Source: Betaproteobacteria bacterium (GTDB taxonomy: Bacteria > Pseudomonadota > Gammaproteobacteria > Burkholderiales > Usitatibacteraceae). From it: DNA of 48,543 nucleotides. Within the stretch, counting starts at the first letter, position 1, and every line of letters starts with the position of its first letter. Both the position numbers and the translations under genes were made by a program. The stretch is from positions 1 through 48,543 of the forward strand of contig JAEUMZ010000170.1 of the NCBI GenBank assembly GCA_016790765.1, read 5' to 3'. The notes beneath the pieces are model-generated. The model was not told the DNA's origin. It made no database searches and saw only the letters and a program-made list of their open reading frames with translations. This document shows, piece after piece, positions 40,729 to 48,543 of the stretch.

Positions 40729-42287
40729 AATGGTCGCGCGCCTGCCCGGCCGCGATGGCCGGCGGGGTGCTGGGCGTGCCGGCCTTCGCGCCGTTCCACG
40801 TGTGGCCCTGCGCAATCGCATCACTGGCGGTGCTGTTCGCCCTCTGGCAGCGCGCCGGCAGCAAGCGCGCGGCGGCGGCGGTCGGGTTCTGCTGGGGCCT
40901 GGGATTGTTTACCGCGGGCGTGTCCTGGATTTACGTGAGCCTGCACGTGTACGGCAACATGCCGGCGCCGCTGGCCGCGTTGGCGACGCTGTTGTTCTGC
41001 GCCTACCTGGCGGTGTTCCCGGCCCTCGCCGGCGTTCTCCTCGCGTTTGCACGGTCGATGCGCGCGCCCGCGCCGACGCTGGGCCTGCTGCTGTGGATGC
41101 CGGCGCTGGTCGTCGCCGCCGAAATGCTGCGCGCGGGGTTCCTGTCCGGGTTTCCCTGGCTCACGATGGGCTATGCGCAGACGCCGGGCGGCGTGCTGCC
41201 CGCGCCGCTGGCCGGTTTCGCGCCGCTGGTGGGCGTGTTCGGCCTCTCGTGGCTGACCGCCTTGCTGGCTGCGCTGGCGGTCCTGCTGATCCGCCCGCTG
41301 TCCGGCTTGCGCCTGTCCGCGCGCGGCGTGCAGGCTGCAGCGGCCGTCGCGATCGGGGTGTGCGTTTCGGGCCTGGCGTTGACGCGGGTCCACTGGAGCG
41401 CCCCGGCCGGTGCGCCGATCTCCGTTGCGCTCCTGCAGGGCAACATCGAACAGAGCCTCAAGTGGCGCGAAGACCAGCGCGCCCCCACGCTGGCGAACTA
41501 TGCGGGGCTGGCCGGCCACAGCCAGGCGCGCCTGGTGGTGATGCCCGAGACCGCGTTGCCGACCTTCCTCGACGCGGTGCCGCGCGAATACCTCGAAACC
41601 CTGCGCAGCCAAGCGGCCGCGCGCGGGGCCGACGTGATCGTGGGCGCGCCGATCGCCGAGCGCGCGCCCGGCGACGCCCTGGCCGCGCGATCCCCGCACC
41701 GCTATTTCAACAGCGCCATCTCGCTCGGCGCCTCGGCGCCACAGCGCTACGACAAGTCGCACCTGGTGGCGTTCGGCGAATTCATCCCGCCGCTGTTTTC
41801 CTGGGTGTACCGCTGGCTGGAGATCCCGCTGGCCGGGTTCACCGAGGGCAGCGCGCGGCCGGTCCCGATGAACGTGGCGGGCACGCGCGTGGCGGTCAAC
41901 ATCTGCTACGAGGACGCCTTCGGCGCGGAGATCGCACGCCAGCTGCCGGAGGCCGAGCTGTTGGTGAACCTCTCCAACATGGCCTGGTACGGCCGTTCGC
42001 TGGCCGCCGAACAGCACGCGCAAATGTCGCAGATGCGCGCGATGGAAACGTCGCGCTGGATGCTGCGCGCCACCAATACCGGGCTCACCGCCGCCATCGA
42101 CAGCGCCGGTCACCGCGTGGCCGTTCTGCCGCAGTTCGAGCGCGGTGCGCTGACGGTGCAAGCCGAGCCGCGCACCGGAACGACGCCCTATGTGCGCTGG
42201 CGCGATGCGCCGGTGCTGGGGCTCCTGGCGCTGGTGTTGGTCGCCGGCGCATGGGTCGCGCGCAAACCCGGGGCCAAAGTCCAATAG
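40725..42287 (+). CDS. lnt: Apolipoprotein N-acyltransferase
   Basis: 520-residue inner-membrane enzyme that N-acylates the lipid-bearing Cys of lipoproteins. About six to seven N-terminal helices, then a nitrilase-like periplasmic domain with the catalytic triad: Glu in VMPETALP, Lys in YDKSHLVAFGEF, Cys in VNICYEDAFG. A final C-terminal helix is present (LGLLALVLVAGAWVA). Last gene of the cluster, followed by repeat copy 4 and convergent comM. Confidence 0.95.
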   Translation: MKWSRACPAAMAGGVLGVPAFAPFHVWPCAIASLAVLFALWQRAGSKRAAAAVGFCWGLGLFTAGVSWIYVSLHVYGNMPAPLAALATLLFCAYLAVFPALAGVLLAFARSMRAPAPTLGLLLWMPALVVAAEMLRAGFLSGFPWLTMGYAQTPGGVLPAPLAGFAPLVGVFGLSWLTALLAALAVLLIRPLSGLRLSARGVQAAAAVAIGVCVSGLALTRVHWSAPAGAPISVALLQGNIEQSLKWREDQRAPTLANYAGLAGHSQARLVVMPETALPTFLDAVPREYLETLRSQAAARGADVIVGAPIAERAPGDALAARSPHRYFNSAISLGASAPQRYDKSHLVAFGEFIPPLFSWVYRWLEIPLAGFTEGSARPVPMNVAGTRVAVNICYEDAFGAEIARQLPEAELLVNLSNMAWYGRSLAAEQHAQMSQMRAMETSRWMLRATNTGLTAAIDSAGHRVAVLPQFERGALTVQAEPRTGTTPYVRWRDAPVLGLLALVLVAGAWVARKPGAKVQ

Positions 42288-42292
42288 CGGCG

Positions 42293-42350
42293 AGCGTTTC
42301 CGGCGTGTTTTGCCTGGAACGCCGCGCCAATGCTTGAGTTTGCCTGGGTC
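42293..42350 (+). repeat. Interspersed repeat, copy 4
   Basis: GTTTTGCCTGGAACGCCGCG, then GCGCCAATGCTTGAGTTTGC, filling almost all of the 61-bp lnt-comM convergent gap. Close to copy 5 at 48203. Confidence 0.55.
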
Positions 42351-43854
42351 AGGGCGTGCCCTTGTCCATCTTGCGGTATTGAATCGCCTCGGCGATGTCT
42401 GATCCGGTGATGTCCGCCCGTCCAGCGAGGTCGGCGATGGTGCGCGCCACCTTCAGCACCCGGTGATACGCGCGCGCGGAAAGGCCCATGCGGCTGATCG
42501 CGGATTTGAGCAGGGCCTCCCCGGCACTGTCCGGCGCGCATAGCCGGTCGATGTCCTTCGGCCCGAGCTTGGAGTTCGGCATGCCCTGCCGTGCGATCTG
42601 CAGGGCGCGCGCAAGCGTCACGCGTTCGCGGATCGTGGCACTGGATTCTCCGCCGGCAGCCTTCACCAATTCCAGTTGCGGCACCGCCGGCACCTCGAAC
42701 TGCAGGTCGATGCGGTCGAGCAGCGGGCCGGAGATCCTGCCGCGGTAGCGCGCCACCTGGTCCGGTGTGCAGCGGCACTTGTTGAGGTAGTGGCCCAGGT
42801 AGCCGCAGGGGCAGGGGTTCATGGCGCCGACCAGCTGGAACTCGGCGGGAAAATCGGCTTGCCGCGCGGCGCGCGAAATGGTGATGCGGCCGCTCTCCAG
42901 CGGCTCGCGCAGCACTTCCAGCACGCTGCGGTCGAACTCGGGCAGCTCATCCAGGAACAGCACGCCGTGGTGCGCCAGCGAAATCTCGCCCGGGCGCGGG
43001 TTGCCGCCGCCACCGACCAGCGCCACGCCGGAGGCGGTATGGTGCGGGGACCGGTACGGCCGCTGCTTCCAGCGCTCCACCCGGAAGCTGCCATTGAGGC
43101 TCTGCACCGCGGCCGCTTCCAAGGCCTCGGCGTCGGTCATCGGCGGCAGGATGCCGGCAAAGCGCGCGGCCAGCATGGTCTTGCCGGTGCCGGGCGGCCC
43201 GACCATCAACACGCTGTGCCCGCCGGCCGCGGCGACCTCGAGCGCGCGCTTGGCCTGCGCCTGGCCCTTGACCTCGACGAAGTCGGCCACCTGCGCCGGC
43301 GGCGTCGCCTGGACTTCGGCGGTGGCCAGGGGCGGCAGCGCCTCGCGGCCGGCCAGGAAGGCACACACTTGGAGGAGGTTCGTGGCCGGATGGACTCTGG
43401 CATCGGCCACCAGCGCGGCCTCGGTGGCGGAAGGCGCGGGCAACACGAACGCGCGGCGGTCGCCGTGCGCCTTGAACGTCATCGCCAGCGCGCCGCGAAT
43501 GGCGCGCAGTTCACCGGTCAGCGCGAGTTCGCCGGCGAACTCGAGGTCCTTCAACTTGTCGCCGGGCACCTGGCCGCTGGCCACCAGGATGCCCAGCGCG
43601 ATCGGCAGGTCGAAACGACCGGACTCCTTCGGCAGGTCCGCCGGCGCGAGGTTGACCGTGATGCGCCGCTGCGGAAATTCGAAGCGCGCGTTGAGCAGCG
43701 CCGCGCGCACGCGGTCCTTGCTTTCCTTCACCTCGGTTTCCGGCAGGCCGACGATGGTGAACGCCGGCAGGCCGTTGGCCAGGTGCACCTCCACGCTCAC
43801 CGGCGGCGCCTCCATGCCGGACAGTGCCCGCGAATGCAGGACTGCGAGGGACAT
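42349..43854 (-). CDS. comM: YifB/ComM family Mg chelatase-like AAA ATPase
   Basis: 501 residues. N-terminal ChlI domain (SLAVLHSRALSGMEAPPVSVEVHLANGLPAFTIVGLPETEVKES), Walker A GPPGTGKTMLA, Walker B-like VLFLDELPEFDRSVLEVLREPLE, a zinc-like Cys cluster (NPCPCGYLGHYLNKCRC) and the C-terminal lid. ComM is a bidirectional branch-migration helicase promoting recombination in natural transformation. The start overlaps the ubiK stop as TGATG. Confidence 0.92.
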   Translation of the reverse strand: MSLAVLHSRALSGMEAPPVSVEVHLANGLPAFTIVGLPETEVKESKDRVRAALLNARFEFPQRRITVNLAPADLPKESGRFDLPIALGILVASGQVPGDKLKDLEFAGELALTGELRAIRGALAMTFKAHGDRRAFVLPAPSATEAALVADARVHPATNLLQVCAFLAGREALPPLATAEVQATPPAQVADFVEVKGQAQAKRALEVAAAGGHSVLMVGPPGTGKTMLAARFAGILPPMTDAEALEAAAVQSLNGSFRVERWKQRPYRSPHHTASGVALVGGGGNPRPGEISLAHHGVLFLDELPEFDRSVLEVLREPLESGRITISRAARQADFPAEFQLVGAMNPCPCGYLGHYLNKCRCTPDQVARYRGRISGPLLDRIDLQFEVPAVPQLELVKAAGGESSATIRERVTLARALQIARQGMPNSKLGPKDIDRLCAPDSAGEALLKSAISRMGLSARAYHRVLKVARTIADLAGRADITGSDIAEAIQYRKMDKGTP

Positions 43855-44150
43855 CAGCGCCGGTCCGCGACAGCGGCGGGGTCAATGGCTGCTGCAGTGT
43901 CGGTTGCCGCGGAGCCGTCGAGCGCCGCGAGGCGCGCTTCGAGCGCTGCAAGCTTCGCGCGCGTCTTGTCCAGAAGGGCCACCTGGACCTCGTATTCCTC
44001 GCGCGTCACCAGCCCGCGCTGCGCAAGCTCGGCGATGAATTGCGCGCGCACGTTGCGTTCCACGTCCGCCAGCGGCGAATCCTTCACCGCCTGGTCGAGC
44101 CGGGCCGCGAGGTCTGCCAAAACGTTGAGAGCGGAAGAGGGGCCGGTCAT
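43854..44150 (-). CDS. ubiK: Ubiquinone biosynthesis accessory factor UbiK
   Basis: 98 residues of the BMFP family: SSALNVLADLAARLDQAVKD, then DVERNVRAQFIAELAQRGLVTREEYEVQ and a C-terminal coiled coil (LLDKTRAKLAALEARLAAL). UbiK helps the Ubi metabolon with UbiJ. Start set at the ATG at 44150; an upstream ATG at 44177 adds nine Pro-rich residues. Divergent from torF. Confidence 0.88.
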   Translation of the reverse strand: MTGPSSALNVLADLAARLDQAVKDSPLADVERNVRAQFIAELAQRGLVTREEYEVQVALLDKTRAKLAALEARLAALDGSAATDTAAAIDPAAVADRR

Positions 44151-44326
44151 GAATGGGGGAGGGGGTTCGCGCTGCATTGTAGCCGAGGCACATCGGCTGT
44201 CCGGTGCGCGAAACGTGCACGCCCCAAATCAGTGCGGCCCTTGAAATGAGCGCGGCGTTTTGGTGCGCGGCAGGCGATGGTTGACGATGTACCTCAGGAA
44301 ATCAACGACTTAGCAGCGTTTTTTGG

Positions 44327-44343
44327 TTGGCACGCAATCTGCT
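44327..44343 (+). promoter_or_regulatory. Sigma-54 promoter of torF-glnK-amtB
   Basis: TTGGCACGCAATCTGCT has GG and GC exactly 10 bp apart and matches the -24/-12 consensus. Start about 44354, 36 bases before torF. NtrC control under nitrogen limitation is expected; only half-site-like TGGTGC (about 44259) is visible upstream, not a full palindrome. Confidence 0.85.
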
Positions 44344-44389
44344 AAATGTTGCACGGCAGCAATCATCCACTCACCGAACAGGCCCAACG

Positions 44390-45148
44390 ATGAAAAAGTC
44401 GCTTTCCCTGATGTCGATCAGTCTGGCTTCCCTGGTTACCGCGCATGCGCAGGCCCAAACCGCTCCGGCAGCACCCGAGGCCACGCTCACGCCGAAGGTC
44501 TCGCTCTATTCGGAATACGAATATCGCGGCATCGCGCAGACGGCCGAGAAGCCCGCCCTGCAGTTCAACCTCGACTACGCGCACCCGAGCGGGTTTTACC
44601 TCGGCACCTTTGTCACCAACATCAAATGGCTCAAGGAGGCCGCCAAGGCCGGCAACTTCAGCACCGACGCCAACATCGAGTGGGACATTTTCGGCGGTTA
44701 CAAGTTCGAGATCGCCAAGGATGTCACGCTCGACATCGGCTATCTGCGCTACGAATATCCGTCGAGCGGGGCCTTCAACCCCTCGCCCAACACCGACGAG
44801 ATCTACATCGGCGTGGCCTCCGGCGCGTTCAGCGCCAAGTACTCGCACTCGACCAGCAACCTGTTCGGCTTCGGCAACAGCAAGGGCTCCGGCTTCACCG
44901 AGATCAACTGGTCGCAGGAAATCATGCCCAAACTGGTGGCCAATGCGCAGGTCGCACGCCAGACGGTCAAGAACAACGGCGACTTCAGCTACACGGTCTA
45001 CAAGCTCGGCGCGACCTACGACCTGGGCGACGGCTGGGCCGCCGGCGGTTACCTGAAGGACACCAACGCCAAGACCGCGTTCTACACCGTCAACGGCAAG
45101 GACCTCGGCAAGGCGCGCCTGGTCGCGTTCATTGCCAAGTCGTTCTGA
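44390..45148 (+). CDS. TorF family putative outer-membrane porin
   Basis: 252 residues with a signal peptide ending at about AHAQAQ. LTPKVSLYSEYEYRGIAQTAEKPALQFNLDYAH is the typical opening of the TorF/Gcw_chp family; alternating strands (FYLGTFVTNIKWL, WDIFGGYKFEIAKDVTLDIGYLRYEYP) and a terminal Phe indicate a beta-barrel. Found ahead of glnK-amtB in other beta- and gammaproteobacteria, where it may pass ammonium or other nitrogen compounds. Confidence 0.85.
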   Translation: MKKSLSLMSISLASLVTAHAQAQTAPAAPEATLTPKVSLYSEYEYRGIAQTAEKPALQFNLDYAHPSGFYLGTFVTNIKWLKEAAKAGNFSTDANIEWDIFGGYKFEIAKDVTLDIGYLRYEYPSSGAFNPSPNTDEIYIGVASGAFSAKYSHSTSNLFGFGNSKGSGFTEINWSQEIMPKLVANAQVARQTVKNNGDFSYTVYKLGATYDLGDGWAAGGYLKDTNAKTAFYTVNGKDLGKARLVAFIAKSF

Positions 45149-45514
<366 letters not shown>

Positions 45515-45530
45515 AGCCAGGGAGACCCGC

Positions 45531-47066
45531 ATGAAAAAATATCTCGCCATCCTGGCCGCCACGGCCGCGCTGGTCGGCGCCATCGCTTGTTCGGATTCCG
45601 CGCACGCGCAGGACAAGAAGGCCGATGCACCGCCGACCGCTGCCGCCCCGGCCGCTGCCGTCACCCCCGCCGCAGCGCCAGCGGCCGACGCGGCGCCCGC
45701 CGCGGCTGCTGCGCCCGCCCCCGCCGCAGCACCCCCCGCCCCGACGCCCAACAAGGGCGACGTGGCGTGGATGCTGACCTCCACGGCGCTGGTACTCCTG
45801 ATGAGCGTGCCCGCACTGGCGTTGTTCTACGGCGGCCTGGTGCGCTCGAAGAACATGTTGTCCGTCCTGATGCAGGTGTTCGTCACCTTCTCGCTCATCA
45901 CCGTGCTGTGGGTGGTGTACGGCTACAGCTTTGCGTTCACCGAGGGCAATGCCTTCATCGGCGGCACCGACCGGCTGTTCTTCAAGGGCATCGCCGATCT
46001 CGGTGCGGGCACGTTCGCCATGGCCGCCACGTTCAGCAAGGGTGTGGTCATCCCGGAACTGCTGTTCGCCGCCTTCCAGGCCACCTTCGCGGCCATTACC
46101 TGCTGCCTGATTCTGGGCTCGGTGGCCGAGCGCATGAAATTCTCCGCCGTGCTGCTGTTCATGGTGCTGTGGTTCACGTTCAGCTACCTGCCGATCGCGC
46201 ACATGGTGTGGTTCTGGGCCGGCCCGGATGCCTACACCGCGGCCAGTGTGGTCGACGCCACCAACGCCAAGGCCGGTCTGATCTGGCAGTGGGGCGCGCT
46301 CGACTTCGCCGGCGGCACGGTGGTGCACATCAACGCCGGGGTGGCCGGCCTGGTGGCCGCGTACATGCTGGGCAAGCGCGTCGGCTACGGCAAGGAAGCC
46401 ATGACGCCGCACAGCCTGACCATGACCATGATCGGCGCCTCGCTCCTGTGGTTCGGCTGGTTCGGCTTCAACGCCGGCTCGGCGCTGGAGTCCGGCAATG
46501 CCGCCGTGCTCGCGTTCATGAACACGTTCCTCGCCACCGCCTGCGCTGTGCTGTCGTGGACCTTCGCCGAGTGGGTGCTGAAGGGCAAGCCGTCGATGCT
46601 GGGCGCGGCCTCCGGCGCCGTGGCGGGCCTGGTCGCCATCACGCCGGCGGCCGGCAACGTCGGCATCCCGGGTGCATTCGTCATCGGCACCGCCGCGGGC
46701 CTGGTGTGCCTGTGGGGTGTCACCGGATTGAAGCGCCTCCTGAAGGCTGACGATGCGCTCGACGTGTTCGGCGTGCATGCGGTCGGCGGCATCCTCGGCG
46801 CATTGCTCACCGGCGTGTTCGTCGCGCCGGACCTGGGCGGCCCCGGCTTCGTCACCGACTGGGTCACGGCCAAGACCGGCTTCACCTCGATCGGCGAGCA
46901 GGTGTGGATCCAGGCCAAGGCGGTCGGCGTCTCGGTGCTGCTCTCGGGTGTCGTCGCCGCCGTCTCGCTGTTCATCGTCAAGGCCGTCGTGGGATTGCGC
47001 GTGCCGGAAGACGAGGAACGCGAAGGCCTCGATGTCACCGCGCACGGCGAAAAGGCCTACAACTGA
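45531..47066 (+). CDS. amtB: Ammonium transporter AmtB
   Basis: 511 residues. A cleaved-type signal and an unusually Ala/Pro-rich N-terminal stretch (about residues 20-75) precede the eleven-helix Amt core: WMLTSTALVLLMSVPALALFYGGLVRSKN, GFNAGSALESG, DVFGVHAVGGILGALLTGVF (conserved His of the pore pair), and HINAGVAGLVAAY. A short C-terminal tail contacts GlnK. Trimeric ammonium channel of the inner membrane. Followed by three tandem hairpins, the last with eight T residues. Confidence 0.96.
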   Translation: MKKYLAILAATAALVGAIACSDSAHAQDKKADAPPTAAAPAAAVTPAAAPAADAAPAAAAAPAPAAAPPAPTPNKGDVAWMLTSTALVLLMSVPALALFYGGLVRSKNMLSVLMQVFVTFSLITVLWVVYGYSFAFTEGNAFIGGTDRLFFKGIADLGAGTFAMAATFSKGVVIPELLFAAFQATFAAITCCLILGSVAERMKFSAVLLFMVLWFTFSYLPIAHMVWFWAGPDAYTAASVVDATNAKAGLIWQWGALDFAGGTVVHINAGVAGLVAAYMLGKRVGYGKEAMTPHSLTMTMIGASLLWFGWFGFNAGSALESGNAAVLAFMNTFLATACAVLSWTFAEWVLKGKPSMLGAASGAVAGLVAITPAAGNVGIPGAFVIGTAAGLVCLWGVTGLKRLLKADDALDVFGVHAVGGILGALLTGVFVAPDLGGPGFVTDWVTAKTGFTSIGEQVWIQAKAVGVSVLLSGVVAAVSLFIVKAVVGLRVPEDEEREGLDVTAHGEKAYN

Positions 47067-47075
47067 TCGATCGGG

Positions 47076-47178
47076 CGCCGTGCGATCCGCGCGGCGCCCA
47101 CCGTCTTCATCGCGCCTCCCCCGGAATTCATCACTCCGGGTTCGCAACGGGCACCTCTTGGGGTGCCCGCTTTTTTTT
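47076..47178 (+). terminator. Triple hairpin terminator after amtB
   Basis: GGGCGCCG/CGGCGCCC (about 47079-47099), CCGGA/TCCGG (47121-47139), and CGGGCACC/GGTGCCCG (47148-47169) followed by C and eight T residues (47171-47178). The last is a classical intrinsic terminator. Confidence 0.85.
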
Positions 47179-47262
47179 GCTGCGCGCAAACGACCGACCG
47201 ATCGCGATGGGTTGATTGTGCTAACGTCATCGACATCCGGATGACGACAGGAGGGGAAAACC

Positions 47263-48180
47263 ATGACTACGCACCAGCGTCGCACCGCGACCCTTGCAGG
47301 GCTGGCGATTCTGGCCCTGGGAAGCGCGGGTTGCGCCACCCTGTCCGAGGACCCGCCGGAGCCGAGCAACCCGCCGCGCAAGGAAATCATCTACGCGGTG
47401 ACCGCGAGCCACCAGTTGATCGCGTTCAACGCCGGGCAGCCGCAAAAAATCCTGTCGAAGAAGGCGCTCACCGGGCTCGCCGCGGGCGAGGAAATCCTCG
47501 GCATCGACTACCGCGTGGCCAAGGGCGTGCTGTTCGCACTGGGCCGCGCAGGAGACGGCGCGCGCTTGGTGACCCTCGATACCGCGACCGGCGCGGTCAA
47601 GCCGGTCGGCACGGCGCCGCTGGCCGTCAAGCTCGACGGCAACGAGTTCGGCTTCGACTTCAATCCCACGGTCGATCGCATCCGCGTGGCCAGTGACAGC
47701 GGCCAGAACCTGCGGCTGCACCCGGACACCGGCGCCGTGGTCGACGCCAACCCCAATGAACCGGGCGTGCAGACCGACGGGCGACTCGCATTTGCGGCCG
47801 GAGACGCCAACGCCGGCGTCGCGGCGCGCATCGTCGCCGCCGGCTACACCTACAACAAGGTCAACGACAAGATCACCACCAACTACGCCATCGACGCCGC
47901 GACCGGCTCGCTGGTGATGCAGGGCAGCAAGGAGGGCACCCTGCCGCCGGTGTCGCCCAATACCGGGCAGCTCTTCACCGTCGGCAAGCTCAACGCCGGG
48001 CCGTTCGTGCGCGCCGCGCTCGACATTGCCGACACCACCGGCGCCGCATTCGCCGGCCTCACGCGCGAGGGCGGCAAGGCCACGCGCTTCTACCTGGTGA
48101 ACCTCGACACCGGTGCCGCCACTTTCCTCGGCACCATCGGCGGCGGCGAGCCGGTACGCGGCCTGTCGTTCGAACCTTGA
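47263..48180 (+). CDS. DUF4394 lipoprotein
   Basis: 305 residues. Lipoprotein signal (LAGLAILALGSAGCATL, Cys24), then a DUF4394 repeat domain resembling a beta-propeller: IIYAVTASHQLIAFNAGQP, EEILGIDYRVAKGVLFALG, NEFGFDFNPTVDRIRVASDSGQNLRLHPDTG, SPNTGQLFTVGKL. DUF4394 proteins are exported and of unknown function. Strong AGGAGGGG site. Single gene. Confidence 0.85.
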   Translation: MTTHQRRTATLAGLAILALGSAGCATLSEDPPEPSNPPRKEIIYAVTASHQLIAFNAGQPQKILSKKALTGLAAGEEILGIDYRVAKGVLFALGRAGDGARLVTLDTATGAVKPVGTAPLAVKLDGNEFGFDFNPTVDRIRVASDSGQNLRLHPDTGAVVDANPNEPGVQTDGRLAFAAGDANAGVAARIVAAGYTYNKVNDKITTNYAIDAATGSLVMQGSKEGTLPPVSPNTGQLFTVGKLNAGPFVRAALDIADTTGAAFAGLTREGGKATRFYLVNLDTGAATFLGTIGGGEPVRGLSFEP

Positions 48181-48202
48181 CGGGTTTCGACAGTCAAAGC
48201 CA

Positions 48203-48268
48203 TTGACTGGCGCGGCACCCAGGCTATTTTTGGCCTGGAATGCGCGCCAGTGCTTGGGTTTGGCATCG
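48203..48268 (+). repeat. Interspersed repeat, copy 5
   Basis: CCCAGGCTATTTTTGGCCTG, then GCGCGCCAGTGCTTGGGTTT. Best-preserved copy with a CAGGC/GCCTG stem. Located between the DUF4394 gene and the folE2 promoter. Confidence 0.6.
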
Positions 48269-48283
48269 TTGTCGAAGCGTGAC

Positions 48284-48313
48284 TTTGCCTGCGCAGGCCC
48301 GCGGCGCTATACT
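48284..48313 (+). promoter_or_regulatory. Promoter of folE2
   Basis: TTTGCC (48284-48289), 18-bp spacer, TATACT (48308-48313), start about 20 bases before the ATG. The short leader leaves no space for a large regulatory RNA. No Zur box is seen, though folE2 is often zinc-controlled. Confidence 0.55.
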
Positions 48314-48339
48314 GATTGCCCTTTTTTCGAATCGCCTCC

Positions 48340-48543
48340 ATGAATCAACGCGACACCCATTTGCCCATCGCGACCATGCCGGACGTGCAGTCGCAACCGG
48401 ATCAGCGGCGCATCGCCATCGACCGCGTGGGTGTGAAGTCGCTGCGCCATCCGGTGCGCGTGCGCTGCGAGGGCGGGGCGTTGATGCACTCGGTCGCGGT
48501 GTTCGACCTTTCGGTGCGCCTGCCGGAAACCGCCAAGGGCACG
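48340..48543 (+). CDS. folE2: GTP cyclohydrolase FolE2 (type IB), N-terminal part
   Basis: 68 residues to the right edge: MNQRDTHLPIATMPDVQSQP, RRIAIDRVGVKSLRHPVRVR, SVAVFDLSVRLPETAKGT. IPDVQ..D.R.IAIDRVG and LP...KGT are hallmarks of FolE2 (COG1469), a metal-promiscuous replacement of zinc-dependent FolE in folate and queuosine synthesis. Truncated by the window. Its alternative metal use fits the zinc-handling operon at the other end, but they are far apart. Confidence 0.93.
   Translation, partial: MNQRDTHLPIATMPDVQSQPDQRRIAIDRVGVKSLRHPVRVRCEGGALMHSVAVFDLSVRLPETAKGT

Noticed and set aside
44181..44326. Paired NtrC enhancer sites
   Set aside because: Only TGGTGC-like half sites are seen; no full TGCACC-N5-TGGTGCA palindrome.

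Overview
The window looks like a chromosomal segment of a high-GC Betaproteobacterium. HslU and HslV sequence, the miaB-phoH-ybeY-corC-lnt block, ubiK-comM, torF-glnK-amtB behind a sigma-54 promoter and folE2 all fit that class; a Xanthomonadales-like gammaproteobacterium is less likely but not excluded. No rRNA operon, CRISPR array, transposase or integrase was found.

Layout. 1-1676: tail of a probable bufferin-type operon (BufC end plus DoxX) and a convergent lipoprotein. 1765-9520 (minus): a run of closely packed genes reading two COG0523 metal GTPases, ABC ATPase, FtsX-type permease, DUF3299 protein (a zinc-starvation-like set), STAS protein, hslV, hslU. G-rich inverted repeats sit between hslV and hslU. 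9854-16959: secreted methyltransferase, RND efflux pump with its adaptor, small exported proteins, universal stress protein.

17087-24713 is the most unusual part and looks like an RNA-repair island. A sigma-70-type promoter with a structured leader, a 9-codon leader ORF and a terminator-like hairpin precedes rtcB (RNA ligase). Then come a 60-aa ORF, a divergent Xre-type regulator, a second promoter/leader/terminator, a 67-aa ORF, and a dense array of 14 tRNA genes with 14 different amino-acid identities (19858-about 21973). The array is followed by a slipin and an AAA+ ATPase. Two of the array tRNAs, Arg(ACG) and Ile(GAT), are complete cloverleaves whose T-loop is interrupted by about 77 and 28 extra bases. 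Others lack normal features: Leu without the long variable arm, His without CCA, Thr with a broken acceptor stem. The array also holds a boxA-like antitermination site, covarying tandem hairpin elements resembling the Arg insert, and a 16-nt perfect complement of the usual 16S rRNA 3' end. I infer a system in which RtcB heals or splices RNAs made from this array; that is a hypothesis.

24849-35477: zinc-ribbon membrane protein, TAXI-type binding protein, small exported proteins, Kup potassium transporter, an MBOAT/SGNH O-acetylation pair and an S9 peptidase. 35593-42287: tRNA-Met, then miaB, phoH, a PLP lyase, ybeY, corC, lnt in one tight cluster. 42349-48543: comM and ubiK (minus), the sigma-54-controlled torF-glnK-amtB operon, a DUF4394 lipoprotein and the start of folE2. 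A family of about 55-65 bp interspersed repeats occurs in at least five intergenic places.
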